Positions 1-6,380 of a stretch of 11,036 nucleotides of DNA are shown here, piece by piece (the stretch's first letter is position 1; every line of letters starts with the position of its first letter). The DNA is taken from positions 1-11,036 of the forward strand of contig CAJULJ010000076.1 in assembly GCA_910587395.1 (NCBI GenBank). The letters run 5' to 3'. The notes under the pieces were generated by a model that made no database searches, was not told the origin of the DNA, and saw only the letters and a program-made list of their open reading frames with translations. The DNA is from an uncultured Oscillospiraceae bacterium (GTDB lineage Bacteria > Bacillota > Clostridia > Oscillospirales > Oscillospiraceae). The position numbers and the translations under genes were made by a program.

Positions 1-861
1 GCCATCTGCGGCGGCGAGATCGGGCTGTTGGGCAACCGGAAGCTGGAGGATGGGAACTGCTGTAAGAACTGCGCGGCAAAGCTCTCCCCCTGGTTCAGTG
101 ACCGGAGGCAGAGCACCGTGGAGGAGATCAAAGAGCAGCTGGCTTACCGGGAAACCAACCAGGAGAAAGTGGCAGCGTTCCGGGTGACCCGCACATTGGG
201 CGAGGGCATGAAAGTCCTGCTGGACGAGGATGACGGGAGATTCATGGTCACATCCGCCCGGAACTGGCAGGAGGCCAATCCGGATGTACTGTCCTTCTCC
301 GATGTGACTGGCTGCAAGCTGGACATTGACGAGAGCAAGACAGAAATCCAGTATAAGGATGCAGAGGGGAAACGGCAGAGCTTTTCCCCCAGACGCTACG
401 CCTTTTCCTATGATTTCTACATTGTGATCAATGTCAACAACCCATACTTTAATGAAATCCGCTTCAAGCTGAACGGTTCTTCTGTTGACAATGATGAGGA
501 AACCCTTTTGGACGGGCCGGATGCACAGCCCAGCGTCAAGGGCGGCGGTCTCCGCACCGGAGGTGCGGGGCCAATCCGCCCCGGTATGCCTGGAGGCTCC
601 CGCCCTGGCGCGCGGCCCTTCATGGGCGGTTCCCGGACATCCAATGCGGATGAGGTCCGTTCCAGTATGGAGTACCGGCAGTATGAGGAGATGGGACGCG
701 AGATCCGGGATGCATTGCTCCAGGTTCGGGAGCAGGTAAGGAATGAAGCGGTCGCAGCCGCAGCTCCTAAGACGGCGCTGACCTGTCCGTTCTGTGGAGC
801 CACCACCACACCAGATGCCAGCGGCTGCTGTGAATTTTGCGGCGGCGCTGTCAATGGATAG
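1..861 (+). CDS. DUF4428 zinc-ribbon protein with C-terminal zinc ribbon (5' end outside window)
   Basis: The frame is open from base 1, so the gene begins upstream; a TTG at 28 would cut through the N-terminal zinc ribbon and is not the real start. Window residues 3-24 hold the second half of a DUF4428-type ribbon: ICGGEIG, then a KLEDG turn, then C21-x2-C24, with the first cysteine of the N-terminal pair just off the edge. Residues ~45-155 form a beta-rich region that looks PH-like or SPFH-associated and ends in a motif around YDFYIVINVNNPYF. A Gly/Pro/Arg-rich linker (~165-210) and a charged helix follow, then a C-terminal ribbon C262-x2-C265...C277-x2-C280. No signal peptide or membrane helix is visible in the part present, so it is probably cytosolic. 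DUF4428 proteins have no firm biochemical function. Stop to the next start is 30 bases, which suggests cotranscription with the lipoprotein genes downstream. Confidence 0.85.
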   Translation, partial: AICGGEIGLLGNRKLEDGNCCKNCAAKLSPWFSDRRQSTVEEIKEQLAYRETNQEKVAAFRVTRTLGEGMKVLLDEDDGRFMVTSARNWQEANPDVLSFSDVTGCKLDIDESKTEIQYKDAEGKRQSFSPRRYAFSYDFYIVINVNNPYFNEIRFKLNGSSVDNDEETLLDGPDAQPSVKGGGLRTGGAGPIRPGMPGGSRPGARPFMGGSRTSNADEVRSSMEYRQYEEMGREIRDALLQVREQVRNEAVAAAAPKTALTCPFCGATTTPDASGCCEFCGGAVNG

Positions 862-877
862 AACAAATACACAACAC

Positions 878-884
878 AAAGGAG
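878..884 (+). promoter_or_regulatory. RBS deciding among three ATGs
   Basis: AAAGGAG lies one base upstream of the ATG at 886, four before 889 and seven before 892. Normal Shine-Dalgarno spacing (about 5-9) favours the third ATG as the start of the small lipoprotein. Confidence 0.6.
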
Positions 885-891
885 CATGATG

Positions 892-1233
892 ATGAAAAAA
901 TTAAGCAAGACTTTGGCGCTTCTTTTGGCGCTCGCGATGGTTCTGTGTTTGGCCGCCTGTGGAGGCAGCAAGGACGCCCTCTCCGGCACATGGTCGGCCG
1001 ACCTGGGCGATGACGGCGTTATCACATGGACGTTCGATGGGAAAGGCAAATGCACCATGGAGAATTCCTACATGAAACAAAAGGGCACCTATACCATTGA
1101 CGGAGACCAGCTTACGGTAACGCTGGAAAGCTGGAGCGATCCGTCTACCTACACGTTCTCTGTGGATGGCAGCAGCCTCACCATGAACGAAAATTCCGGT
1201 TACGGTATCAGCGGAACCTTCACAAAAAAATAG
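892..1233 (+). CDS. Small lipocalin-like lipoprotein
   Basis: A 113-residue protein with a lipoprotein signal peptide: Lys-rich n-region, hydrophobic core, lipobox L-A-A-C with Cys23 as the lipidated residue. The mature part (~90 residues) is a small beta-strand domain starting LSGTWSA, with alternating strands such as ITWTFDGKGKC, GTYTIDGDQLTV and a closing GISGTFTKK. This is the pattern of small lipocalin-like domains (DUF5640-type) common in clostridial lipoproteins; ligand unknown. Three ATGs run in a row at 886, 889 and 892. The GGAG at 881-884 sits only one base before the first but seven before the third, so 892 is preferred; the 886 start would add two Met. It would be anchored on the outer face of the membrane. 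It lies between the DUF4428 gene and the large lipoprotein gene with ~30-base gaps on each side. Confidence 0.85.
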   Translation: MKKLSKTLALLLALAMVLCLAACGGSKDALSGTWSADLGDDGVITWTFDGKGKCTMENSYMKQKGTYTIDGDQLTVTLESWSDPSTYTFSVDGSSLTMNENSGYGISGTFTKK

Positions 1234-1256
1234 CTGCTTTGTGTTCCGTAAATTTT

Positions 1257-1263
1257 GGAGGGA
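1257..1263 (+). promoter_or_regulatory. RBS deciding the start of the large lipoprotein
   Basis: GGAGGGA lies just upstream of ATG 1267. The alternative in-frame TTG at 1255 overlaps this site and has no ribosome binding site of its own, so translation starts at 1267. Confidence 0.75.
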
Positions 1264-1266
1264 ACT

Positions 1267-3123
1267 ATGAAACAAACGAAGACCAAACTTTTGTACCTGC
1301 TTCTTGCGGCGCTGATGCTGCTCAGTCTCACCGCCTGCGGTAAAAATAAGGAATCGACAGATAAGGAACTGGCAGACTCCAATTTGCTCAAGCTCGGCGA
1401 TTATGAGCTGCTCTATAAGGGCGCGTGCATCATGGAGGATTCGGATGGAAACGACGCGGTCGTTCTGACGTTGGATTTTACGAACAACGGCGAGGACAGT
1501 CATTCTTATCTCTGGTCGATCTCCGAAACAGCCATGCAGAACGGTGTGGAGCTGGCGGATGCCATCGTCTATTCCAATCCGGACTCCTATGATGCTACGG
1601 TGATCGAAGATCAATTTACGGATGTCGCGCCGGGTGTGACCCTTGAGATCCGCACAGCCTTTGTGCTGGCGAATACGACCAGCAAGGTCGAAGTGACATT
1701 TGAGGAGGCGTTCGGCGACAAAAACGGTAAAATCACCGTCGATCCGTCCACACTCAGCCGGGAATCAGCTGGGAGCGGTACGGCACAGTCTGCCGGGACC
1801 GGAGACGCGCTGCTCGACTGGTGGAATGGCGACTGGTACGGCTGGTGGATTATGACGGGCTGTTCGGGCTACTACGAGGATAAGGGTATGGAGGGCGCTT
1901 GGTGGGATATCTGTGGCGCCGTTGACATCGGTGCAGACGGCATGGGCACCGTCATCCTCTGGGATGGGGACTACACAAAATCGGAGCCTATGGTTTCCGC
2001 ATCGGTCAGCCTCAGTGGCAATGGGACCAGTATATATGGCACTATGATGTCCGAGGGCGGCTCCTTCACGGATATTGCGCTTGAGCACGCGGACTGGATT
2101 GTTGATCCGGGGCTGGCGGACTACGGAGACATGATCCACATTGACGGTGATTATGAAAACAGCGGGGATGAATTCCACTATGATATCTATCTGCGCCCAT
2201 GGGGAACCTATTGGGGCGATGTGGACGAGGAGGATTTGCCTGATCTTTATGATACCTGGTATCTGCCTCTGATTGAGGCGGGCAAGCCAATGCCGGACAG
2301 CCTTGATTCAGACGCTCCGGAATCGAATTTGGGTGGAAACACAGCCGGAGGGGACGGCATCGTGACAGAAGAACAGGTGCAAAAGGGCTATGTCTGGATG
2401 AACGATGTCAATAAAAATATTTTCGACACCACCTACGAGGAGGTTGTCGCTTACTTCGGCGTGGAAGGTGAGTTTGTCAAGGAAGAGTACAGCGACCACA
2501 TGAAGGCAAACTACCGCTACTATAAGTGGATCTCTGCGGACAATGACTCGCATTTCATCTACGTCAATTTCAAGGAAGAGGAGACGGGCGTTTATGAGGT
2601 AAGCGGTTTCAACACCAGCGGCTTCTCCGGCAAGGAAGCCATCGCGAAGTATCTCGACATCGTGAAGGCAGAGGCCGCCGAAGAGAACAAGGCCGCCTCT
2701 GCGAACGCTGCGATGAAGGACTTCTCCGCGAAGGTTGCCATGTTTGCCCACGATGAGATCAACATAACAATCAAGACGACCGTTCCGGATAGCGGGTGGT
2801 CGTATGACGAGGGGAAGTGCTGTCTGGTGGAAAACGACGATCCCACCGCGTTCGGCGCAGGCAGCATCCGGTTTGAGGTCAGGAAAAAGCTGGAGGACTT
2901 CGACTTCTACAAGGAGAAGTTCGAAAACTATCAGGATATAGAAGACCGCGTGATCGGCGGCATCACCTTCCACGGCCGCACCTATAAGTACATCGGCTAC
3001 GAATGGATTGAGTATATCGCGCAGATTGACGACACCCGCGCCCTTTCCATCGGCCTGCGGAATATGGACTGCGTCCAGGGAACGATGCCCGACATCATTC
3101 TCACCAACATGAAGTTCCAGTAG
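1267..3123 (+). CDS. Large multidomain lipoprotein with DUF5067-like domain
   Basis: A 618-residue lipoprotein: signal peptide with lipobox L-T-A-C, Cys24 lipidated. Residues ~38-160 match the DUF5067 pattern seen in Firmicutes lipoproteins: a core ending VVLTLDFTNNGED and a later VAPGVTLEIRTAF strand, an Ig-like beta-sandwich of unknown function. A Ser/Gly linker leads to a Trp-rich beta domain (~179-345) opening with DWWNGDWYGWW and continuing through repeated Gly/Asp turns. After a second Gly-rich linker, residues ~370-455 have a TYEEVVAYFGVEGE...YYKW...VNF pattern reminiscent of the BLIP/SmpA-OmlA-like fold (DUF3862 type). The last ~130 residues are another alpha/beta region that I do not recognise. 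It is secreted and anchored outside the cell. Start chosen at ATG 1267 from the overlapping RBS. It follows the small lipoprotein by 33 bases and ends a block, with a hairpin downstream. Domain names are from pattern memory, not a search. Confidence 0.88.
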   Translation: MKQTKTKLLYLLLAALMLLSLTACGKNKESTDKELADSNLLKLGDYELLYKGACIMEDSDGNDAVVLTLDFTNNGEDSHSYLWSISETAMQNGVELADAIVYSNPDSYDATVIEDQFTDVAPGVTLEIRTAFVLANTTSKVEVTFEEAFGDKNGKITVDPSTLSRESAGSGTAQSAGTGDALLDWWNGDWYGWWIMTGCSGYYEDKGMEGAWWDICGAVDIGADGMGTVILWDGDYTKSEPMVSASVSLSGNGTSIYGTMMSEGGSFTDIALEHADWIVDPGLADYGDMIHIDGDYENSGDEFHYDIYLRPWGTYWGDVDEEDLPDLYDTWYLPLIEAGKPMPDSLDSDAPESNLGGNTAGGDGIVTEEQVQKGYVWMNDVNKNIFDTTYEEVVAYFGVEGEFVKEEYSDHMKANYRYYKWISADNDSHFIYVNFKEEETGVYEVSGFNTSGFSGKEAIAKYLDIVKAEAAEENKAASANAAMKDFSAKVAMFAHDEINITIKTTVPDSGWSYDEGKCCLVENDDPTAFGAGSIRFEVRKKLEDFDFYKEKFENYQDIEDRVIGGITFHGRTYKYIGYEWIEYIAQIDDTRALSIGLRNMDCVQGTMPDIILTNMKFQ

Positions 3124-3166
3124 CGCGGGTCTTCGGCGGACGGCGGTATGTGTCCTGCGTCACTCC

Positions 3167-3188
3167 AAAAAGCGGCAGGAAAAAGCGG
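3167..3188 (+). repeat. Short direct repeat AAAAAGCGG x2
   Basis: The nonamer AAAAAGCGG occurs at 3167-3175 and again at 3180-3188, 13 bases start to start, in the gap between two lipoprotein genes. TCCTGC (3153-3158) can also pair with GCAGGA (3175-3180). No -35/-10 promoter pair is evident nearby. Role unknown; chance is possible in so short a repeat. Confidence 0.4.
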
Positions 3189-3206
3189 GTAACAATCGTA
3201 TGGGAT

Positions 3207-3236
3207 CGGCTCCCGTCCCAATTGGGGCGGGAGCCG
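3207..3236 (+). terminator. Strong hairpin, probable transcription terminator
   Basis: A 13-base-pair stem (CGGCTCCCGTCCC with GGGGCGGGAGCCG, one G-T wobble) closes a 4-base AATT loop. It lies 83 bases after the large lipoprotein gene. The downstream T-run is weak and delayed: TATGGCTATTTT, with TTTT at 3245-3248, eight bases past the stem. It could end the first transcription unit, work as a leaky terminator/attenuator, or protect an mRNA 3' end. There is no T-run for the minus strand. Confidence 0.6.
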
Positions 3237-3252
3237 TATGGCTATTTTAGAT

Positions 3253-3260
3253 GAGGAGGT
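3253..3260 (+). promoter_or_regulatory. Strong RBS for a GTG start
   Basis: GAGGAGGT ends six bases before GTG 3267. It supports the GTG as the true start, which gives a complete lipoprotein signal peptide immediately after. Confidence 0.75.
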
Positions 3261-3266
3261 ACTACC

Positions 3267-3845
3267 GTGAAATTAACCCCGGGTTTTGCCGCGATAAGTA
3301 TTCTGATGGGTATGCTGGGGCTTGCTGCCTGCGGACAGAACAGCAATCAGGTCGTGTATCAATATCCGGAAACCGCAGTCCTGTTTGATAATTTTCATAT
3401 CCTGAAAACCGTATACACCTCGGGCGAAATGAAACTCTATTACCGCGGCATGAATCTGGACGGGTGTCAGATCGAGTGCTACGATGCGGATTTCACGAAG
3501 CTGAGTGGCGAATTTGAGCATATGTTCGAAGACGGCGTTCTGACCATAAAGGCGGATTTTGCGGAGAAGGTCAGCGGCCTGACGATCGGTGACAGAAGAG
3601 GCGACGATACGATTTACTGTCTGCGCTATCTGGATTCCTCCCAGTTTGCGTGGCTGGCGGATACATTTTGGTATGACTATGGCTGGATGGAACTGGGCGA
3701 TGTAGAGCGGTATTATAGCGAGGAGGAATTGGAGGTGGGACAGCAGCCTGTTCCCGCTCCGAAATCCGCTCGTGAAAGCTGGACCTGCTCCTGCGGAGCG
3801 GAGAACAGGGGAAAGTTCTGCACCGAGTGCGGCAGACCGTTTTAA
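3267..3845 (+). CDS. Lipoprotein with C-terminal zinc ribbon
   Basis: A 192-residue protein starting at GTG with a strong RBS. Residues 1-22 form a lipoprotein signal peptide with lipobox L-A-A-C (Cys22); the n-region is short with a single Lys. The middle (~30-125) is a beta-rich domain I do not recognise, followed by a Trp/Tyr-rich stretch (FAWLADTFWYDYGW) and a Pro-rich linker (~157-168). The C-terminus is a compact zinc ribbon, WTCSCG...GKFCTECGRPF, with Cys at 174, 176, 185 and 188. That same W-x-C-x-CG...FC-x2-CG tail is common on cytosolic clostridial proteins such as SPFH/virion-core-like proteins, so finding it on a protein with a lipobox is odd: either it binds metal outside the cell or the N-terminus is an uncleaved anchor. 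The next lipoprotein gene begins 17 bases downstream, so the two are likely cotranscribed. Confidence 0.83.
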   Translation: MKLTPGFAAISILMGMLGLAACGQNSNQVVYQYPETAVLFDNFHILKTVYTSGEMKLYYRGMNLDGCQIECYDADFTKLSGEFEHMFEDGVLTIKADFAEKVSGLTIGDRRGDDTIYCLRYLDSSQFAWLADTFWYDYGWMELGDVERYYSEEELEVGQQPVPAPKSARESWTCSCGAENRGKFCTECGRPF

Positions 3846-3862
3846 TCTCTCAGGGGTGAACT

Positions 3863-4744
3863 ATGAAAAAGAAAAATGTATGTAAAGTGATGATTATCGT
3901 GTCAGCCCTCTCGATGTTCTCCGGACTTTTCGGATGTAGCGGAAGCAAAAAATATACTGCCGATGAGGTTGTTTCGTTCTATACCTCTTATTCTGGCATG
4001 GAAAGATACCCAGTGTATTCTTTTGCACTGCGAAAGGAAGACGAGAACTGGCTCTTTTCTGCAAGCTGCTATGTGGGAAGCCGGAAGGAGCATTACGCAT
4101 CGTTCAGTTCCGTCCAGATCCCGCCTGAAGATGCAGAAGGATTCCTTGAGATCATTCGTGAGGAAGGCGAGATAAAACGGCTCAGAAAATACCGTGAGCC
4201 GATACACTTTTTTCACATATCCGATGCGCCGATGCGCATCTCTGGAATGACATTCACTGATGGAAGCAGTATAGACAAAGAAACCGCGTTCGGTGATAAG
4301 ACGCTCGATTATCTCTATGCGCTTGCCGACAGGCACTATGAGGCAGCTGAGAAAATTGAGATCAGGGCTGTTTCCGTCCACAGCAGCTGTATGGATCATT
4401 CCTCTTCCTATTCGTTTACCATCGAAAAAGAAGGAGATGATTGGTTCTTTTCATTTGATGCTGCACTCAACCGCAGTGGCGCTCACACGGAAGTGGAAAA
4501 CCAGCGGATTGGAGAGAGCGATGCGGAGGAGATACTCCGCATCGTAAAGGAGCAGCAGCTTGTTACAAGAGTGAAAGAGTATGAAGAGCCGCCGGACAAT
4601 GACATATTCGCCCTTGATGAAACCACATACCAGACGTCATTTGAGTTCGCGGACGGCAACTCTATATATGCCCCGATCGATGCGGGTAATGAACTGATTG
4701 ATGCGTTCTATCGTCTTGCGGGAGTGGGAATCTATCAAAGATAA
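3863..4744 (+). CDS. Lipoprotein with two tandem copies of one domain
   Basis: A 293-residue lipoprotein: basic n-region, hydrophobic core, lipobox L-F-G-C with Cys25. The mature protein is an internal duplication. Copy 1 (~33-158) and copy 2 (~164-288) share, in order, YSF at 52 and 183 followed by a [KE]-x2-[NDW]-W-[LF]-F-S strand, an acidic helix with EDAEGFLEIIREE versus SDAEEILRIVKEQ, a KYREP versus EYEEP turn, and a closing F-x-DG-x-S segment ending in a tyrosine-rich helix (DYLYALAD versus DAFYRLAG). The offset between copies is about 131 residues. I do not recognise the domain. RBS AGGGGTGA (3852-3859) supports ATG 3863. The gene appears slightly more AT-rich than its neighbours. Probably cotranscribed with the zinc-ribbon lipoprotein 17 bases upstream; function unknown beyond surface attachment. 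Confidence 0.85.
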   Translation: MKKKNVCKVMIIVSALSMFSGLFGCSGSKKYTADEVVSFYTSYSGMERYPVYSFALRKEDENWLFSASCYVGSRKEHYASFSSVQIPPEDAEGFLEIIREEGEIKRLRKYREPIHFFHISDAPMRISGMTFTDGSSIDKETAFGDKTLDYLYALADRHYEAAEKIEIRAVSVHSSCMDHSSSYSFTIEKEGDDWFFSFDAALNRSGAHTEVENQRIGESDAEEILRIVKEQQLVTRVKEYEEPPDNDIFALDETTYQTSFEFADGNSIYAPIDAGNELIDAFYRLAGVGIYQR

Positions 4745-4827
4745 GCTGACACTGCCGCACGAAAGGAAAAACGGTCAGGGCTGACAGGCCGGCGGCAACC
4801 GTTGAATAGATAGGAGTGAATACGAAA
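4745..4827 (+). other. 83-base gap with possible folded leader
   Basis: No gene fits here. AACGGT (4770-4775) can pair with ACCGTT (4798-4803), and TGCCGC (4753-4758) with GCGGCA (4792-4797) as an alternative; GCTGAC at 4745-4750 is nearly complementary to GTCAGG at 4774-4779. These are competing pairings and could be a structured 5' leader of the phosphoesterase gene. There is no T-run for termination, no recognisable promoter, and no match to a riboswitch class that I know. RBS TAGGAG at 4811-4816. Confidence 0.3.
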
Positions 4828-5793
4828 ATGAACGACTTTAACCAGCTTGCGGCGTTATGCCACGGCAAGCATATCTACATACAGACCCATAATTTCCCAG
4901 ACCCGGACGCCATTGCCTCCGCCTTCGGCTTACAGCGCCTTCTGGCCCAGCATGAAATCCCCTCTACCCTCTGCTACGATGGAAGGATCGACAAGTTGAG
5001 CGCGTCCAAGATGCTGGAGGCGTTCCAGATCCAGATGTTCCCCTATGAGCAGCTGCGTCCGGACATGGCCGAGGAAGACTATGTGATCTGTGTGGACGCG
5101 CAGAAGCACAGTGGGAATATCACGGATTTTGTTGGGGATGAGGTGGCCTGCATCGACCACCACCCCATTTTTGTGCCAATTGAATACCGCTACCAGGACA
5201 TCCGCCCCACTGGGGCCTGCGCCACGATCATCGCCCAGTATTATAAACAGCTTCCGTGCCTGCCGGACAGGCACACGGCGACTGCCCTGCTCTATGGCCT
5301 GAAAATGGACACGCTGCAGTTTACGCGGGGCGTGACGGAACTGGATATTGAAATGTTCGCATTCCTGTTCCCTCTGTGTGACCAGGAAATGCTGGCGCGG
5401 CTGGAGCGCAACAATATGGAGTTCAACGATCTGAAAGCATATGGCGCGGCCATCGAGAGCATTGAGGTCTACGACAAGATAGGCATATCCAATGTCCCCT
5501 TTCCCTGCCCGGATGCTTTGATCGCGATCCTCTCCGATTTCATCCTGGCGCTGCAGGAGGTGGAGGTCGCCGTGGTATTCTCCAAACGGGAGGATGGGAT
5601 CAAGTTTTCTGTCCGCTCGGAGGATCCGGCTGTCCATGCGGGGCATTTAGTCCGTGATGCGCTCCACGGTTATGGAGATGGCGGCGGCCATGCGGAGATG
5701 GCTGGCGGGATGATCCGGAAAGAAAAGGAGTGTCTGCTGGGGCGGTATCCAAAAGACACCATCCGGGACTCGTTTTTACGGGTCCTGTCGTGA
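4828..5793 (+). CDS. DHH/DHHA1 phosphoesterase, NrnA-like
   Basis: A 321-residue cytosolic protein of the DHH superfamily, whose NrnA branch degrades short oligoribonucleotides and dephosphorylates pAp, while relatives hydrolyse linear or cyclic dinucleotides; the exact substrate here cannot be read from sequence. Metal-ligand motifs are all present: H21...D25-P-D27 (motif I, followed by the usual small-residue helix ASAFGLQ), D90 (VDAQ), the signature D110-H111-H112-P, D161 (GLKMDT) and, in the C-terminal DHHA1 domain (~205-321), the substrate-binding GGGH at 285-288 followed by AEMAGG. Length agrees with NrnA (about 310-325). ATG 4828 is preferred over an in-frame GTG at 4816 because the GTG overlaps the TAGGAG RBS. 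No signal peptide or helix. The next gene starts 24 bases downstream, linking it to the zinc-ribbon/TPM block. The family call is firm; the role in this context is inference. Confidence 0.92.
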   Translation: MNDFNQLAALCHGKHIYIQTHNFPDPDAIASAFGLQRLLAQHEIPSTLCYDGRIDKLSASKMLEAFQIQMFPYEQLRPDMAEEDYVICVDAQKHSGNITDFVGDEVACIDHHPIFVPIEYRYQDIRPTGACATIIAQYYKQLPCLPDRHTATALLYGLKMDTLQFTRGVTELDIEMFAFLFPLCDQEMLARLERNNMEFNDLKAYGAAIESIEVYDKIGISNVPFPCPDALIAILSDFILALQEVEVAVVFSKREDGIKFSVRSEDPAVHAGHLVRDALHGYGDGGGHAEMAGGMIRKEKECLLGRYPKDTIRDSFLRVLS

Positions 5794-5805
5794 ACAGTTT
5801 GATTG

Positions 5806-5811
5806 AGGAGG
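5806..5811 (+). promoter_or_regulatory. RBS deciding the start of the membrane zinc-ribbon protein
   Basis: AGGAGG lies six bases before ATG 5818. The in-frame TTG at 5803 overlaps it and lacks its own site, so 5818 is the start. Confidence 0.75.
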
Positions 5812-5817
5812 TTTGAT

Positions 5818-6348
5818 ATGGAGCTTTACCTGACTGAAAAAGTTCGGCTGGGCTACAGGACGGGGGAACTTATCCGTATGGCGGCATTCGCACTTTTGGG
5901 CGTGATTATTGCGGCATCGGTTTTCGAGGTGGATCTGGAGTTTGACCTGGGCAGTGTGCTTGCGGAGCTGTTCATGCTTTCAATGGGTGTCCTATGTATC
6001 TGGAAGGGTACGCTTGGCCCGGTCCGCCGCCAGAGCGCCAGCCGGCTTGCCCATCGGCTTGCGGAATGCTTCTTCGCCAGCCCTGAGCCAGAGATTTCCT
6101 TTGACCAGCTTTCCAGAGCCATTGGCGGAAAGAACGTGGAACGTAAGGTACGCCATATGATCCAAAAAGGATACTTAGAAAACATCAGTCTTGATACGCC
6201 TAACAAGCGTATCATGCTGACAGCCTTTAACAAAGTTGCCCAGAAAGAGCAGTACGAAACGGTTACCTGCCCCCATTGCGGCGGAGAGAACGTCATACGG
6301 CCCGGATGGGCTTCGTCCTGCCAATACTGCGGATCCAAGCTGATCTGA
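5818..6348 (+). CDS. Two-helix membrane protein with winged-helix-like segment and zinc ribbon
   Basis: A 176-residue protein with two predicted transmembrane helices (~18-38 and ~44-63) joined by a short acidic loop, then a soluble C-terminal half. Residues ~80-140 (from SFDQLSRAIGG through a basic helix ERKVRHMIQKGYLENI to an RIMLT strand) have the helix-helix-wing pattern of winged-helix domains that sense or assemble, though DNA binding is not assured. A C-terminal zinc ribbon follows: C151-x2-C154 (CPHCGG) and C168-x2-C171 (CQYCGS). A hairpin topology puts the ribbon in the cytosol. I do not recognise a named family. It sits between the DHH phosphoesterase (24 bases) and the double zinc-ribbon protein (32 bases), with which it shares the ribbon-plus-membrane-anchor plan, so the two may work at the same membrane site. 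Confidence 0.8.
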   Translation: MELYLTEKVRLGYRTGELIRMAAFALLGVIIAASVFEVDLEFDLGSVLAELFMLSMGVLCIWKGTLGPVRRQSASRLAHRLAECFFASPEPEISFDQLSRAIGGKNVERKVRHMIQKGYLENISLDTPNKRIMLTAFNKVAQKEQYETVTCPHCGGENVIRPGWASSCQYCGSKLI

Positions 6349-6380
6349 AGAAGATAAACCAGTAGGAGGAGAGATAAAAG

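Noticed and set aside
552..568. Perfect 7-pair hairpin CCGCACC/GGTGCGG
   Set aside because: It lies inside the Gly-rich linker coding region of the DUF4428 gene; expected by chance in GC-rich Gly/Pro codons and has no T-run.
417..1058. 213-codon minus-strand frame with a hydrophobic stretch
   Set aside because: Overlaps the DUF4428 and lipoprotein genes antisense; the hydrophobic segment derives from reversed Lys/Glu-type codons and the gap between genes.
4779..4804. GGCGGCAACC resembling part of a SAM-type riboswitch core
   Set aside because: The other conserved parts of the S-box (paired P1, AGAG/GGTGGAGGGA-like segments) are absent, and the gap is too short.
4930..5646. 238-codon open frame on the minus strand
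   Set aside because: Antisense to the DHH phosphoesterase, whose metal motifs are intact; no plausible product.
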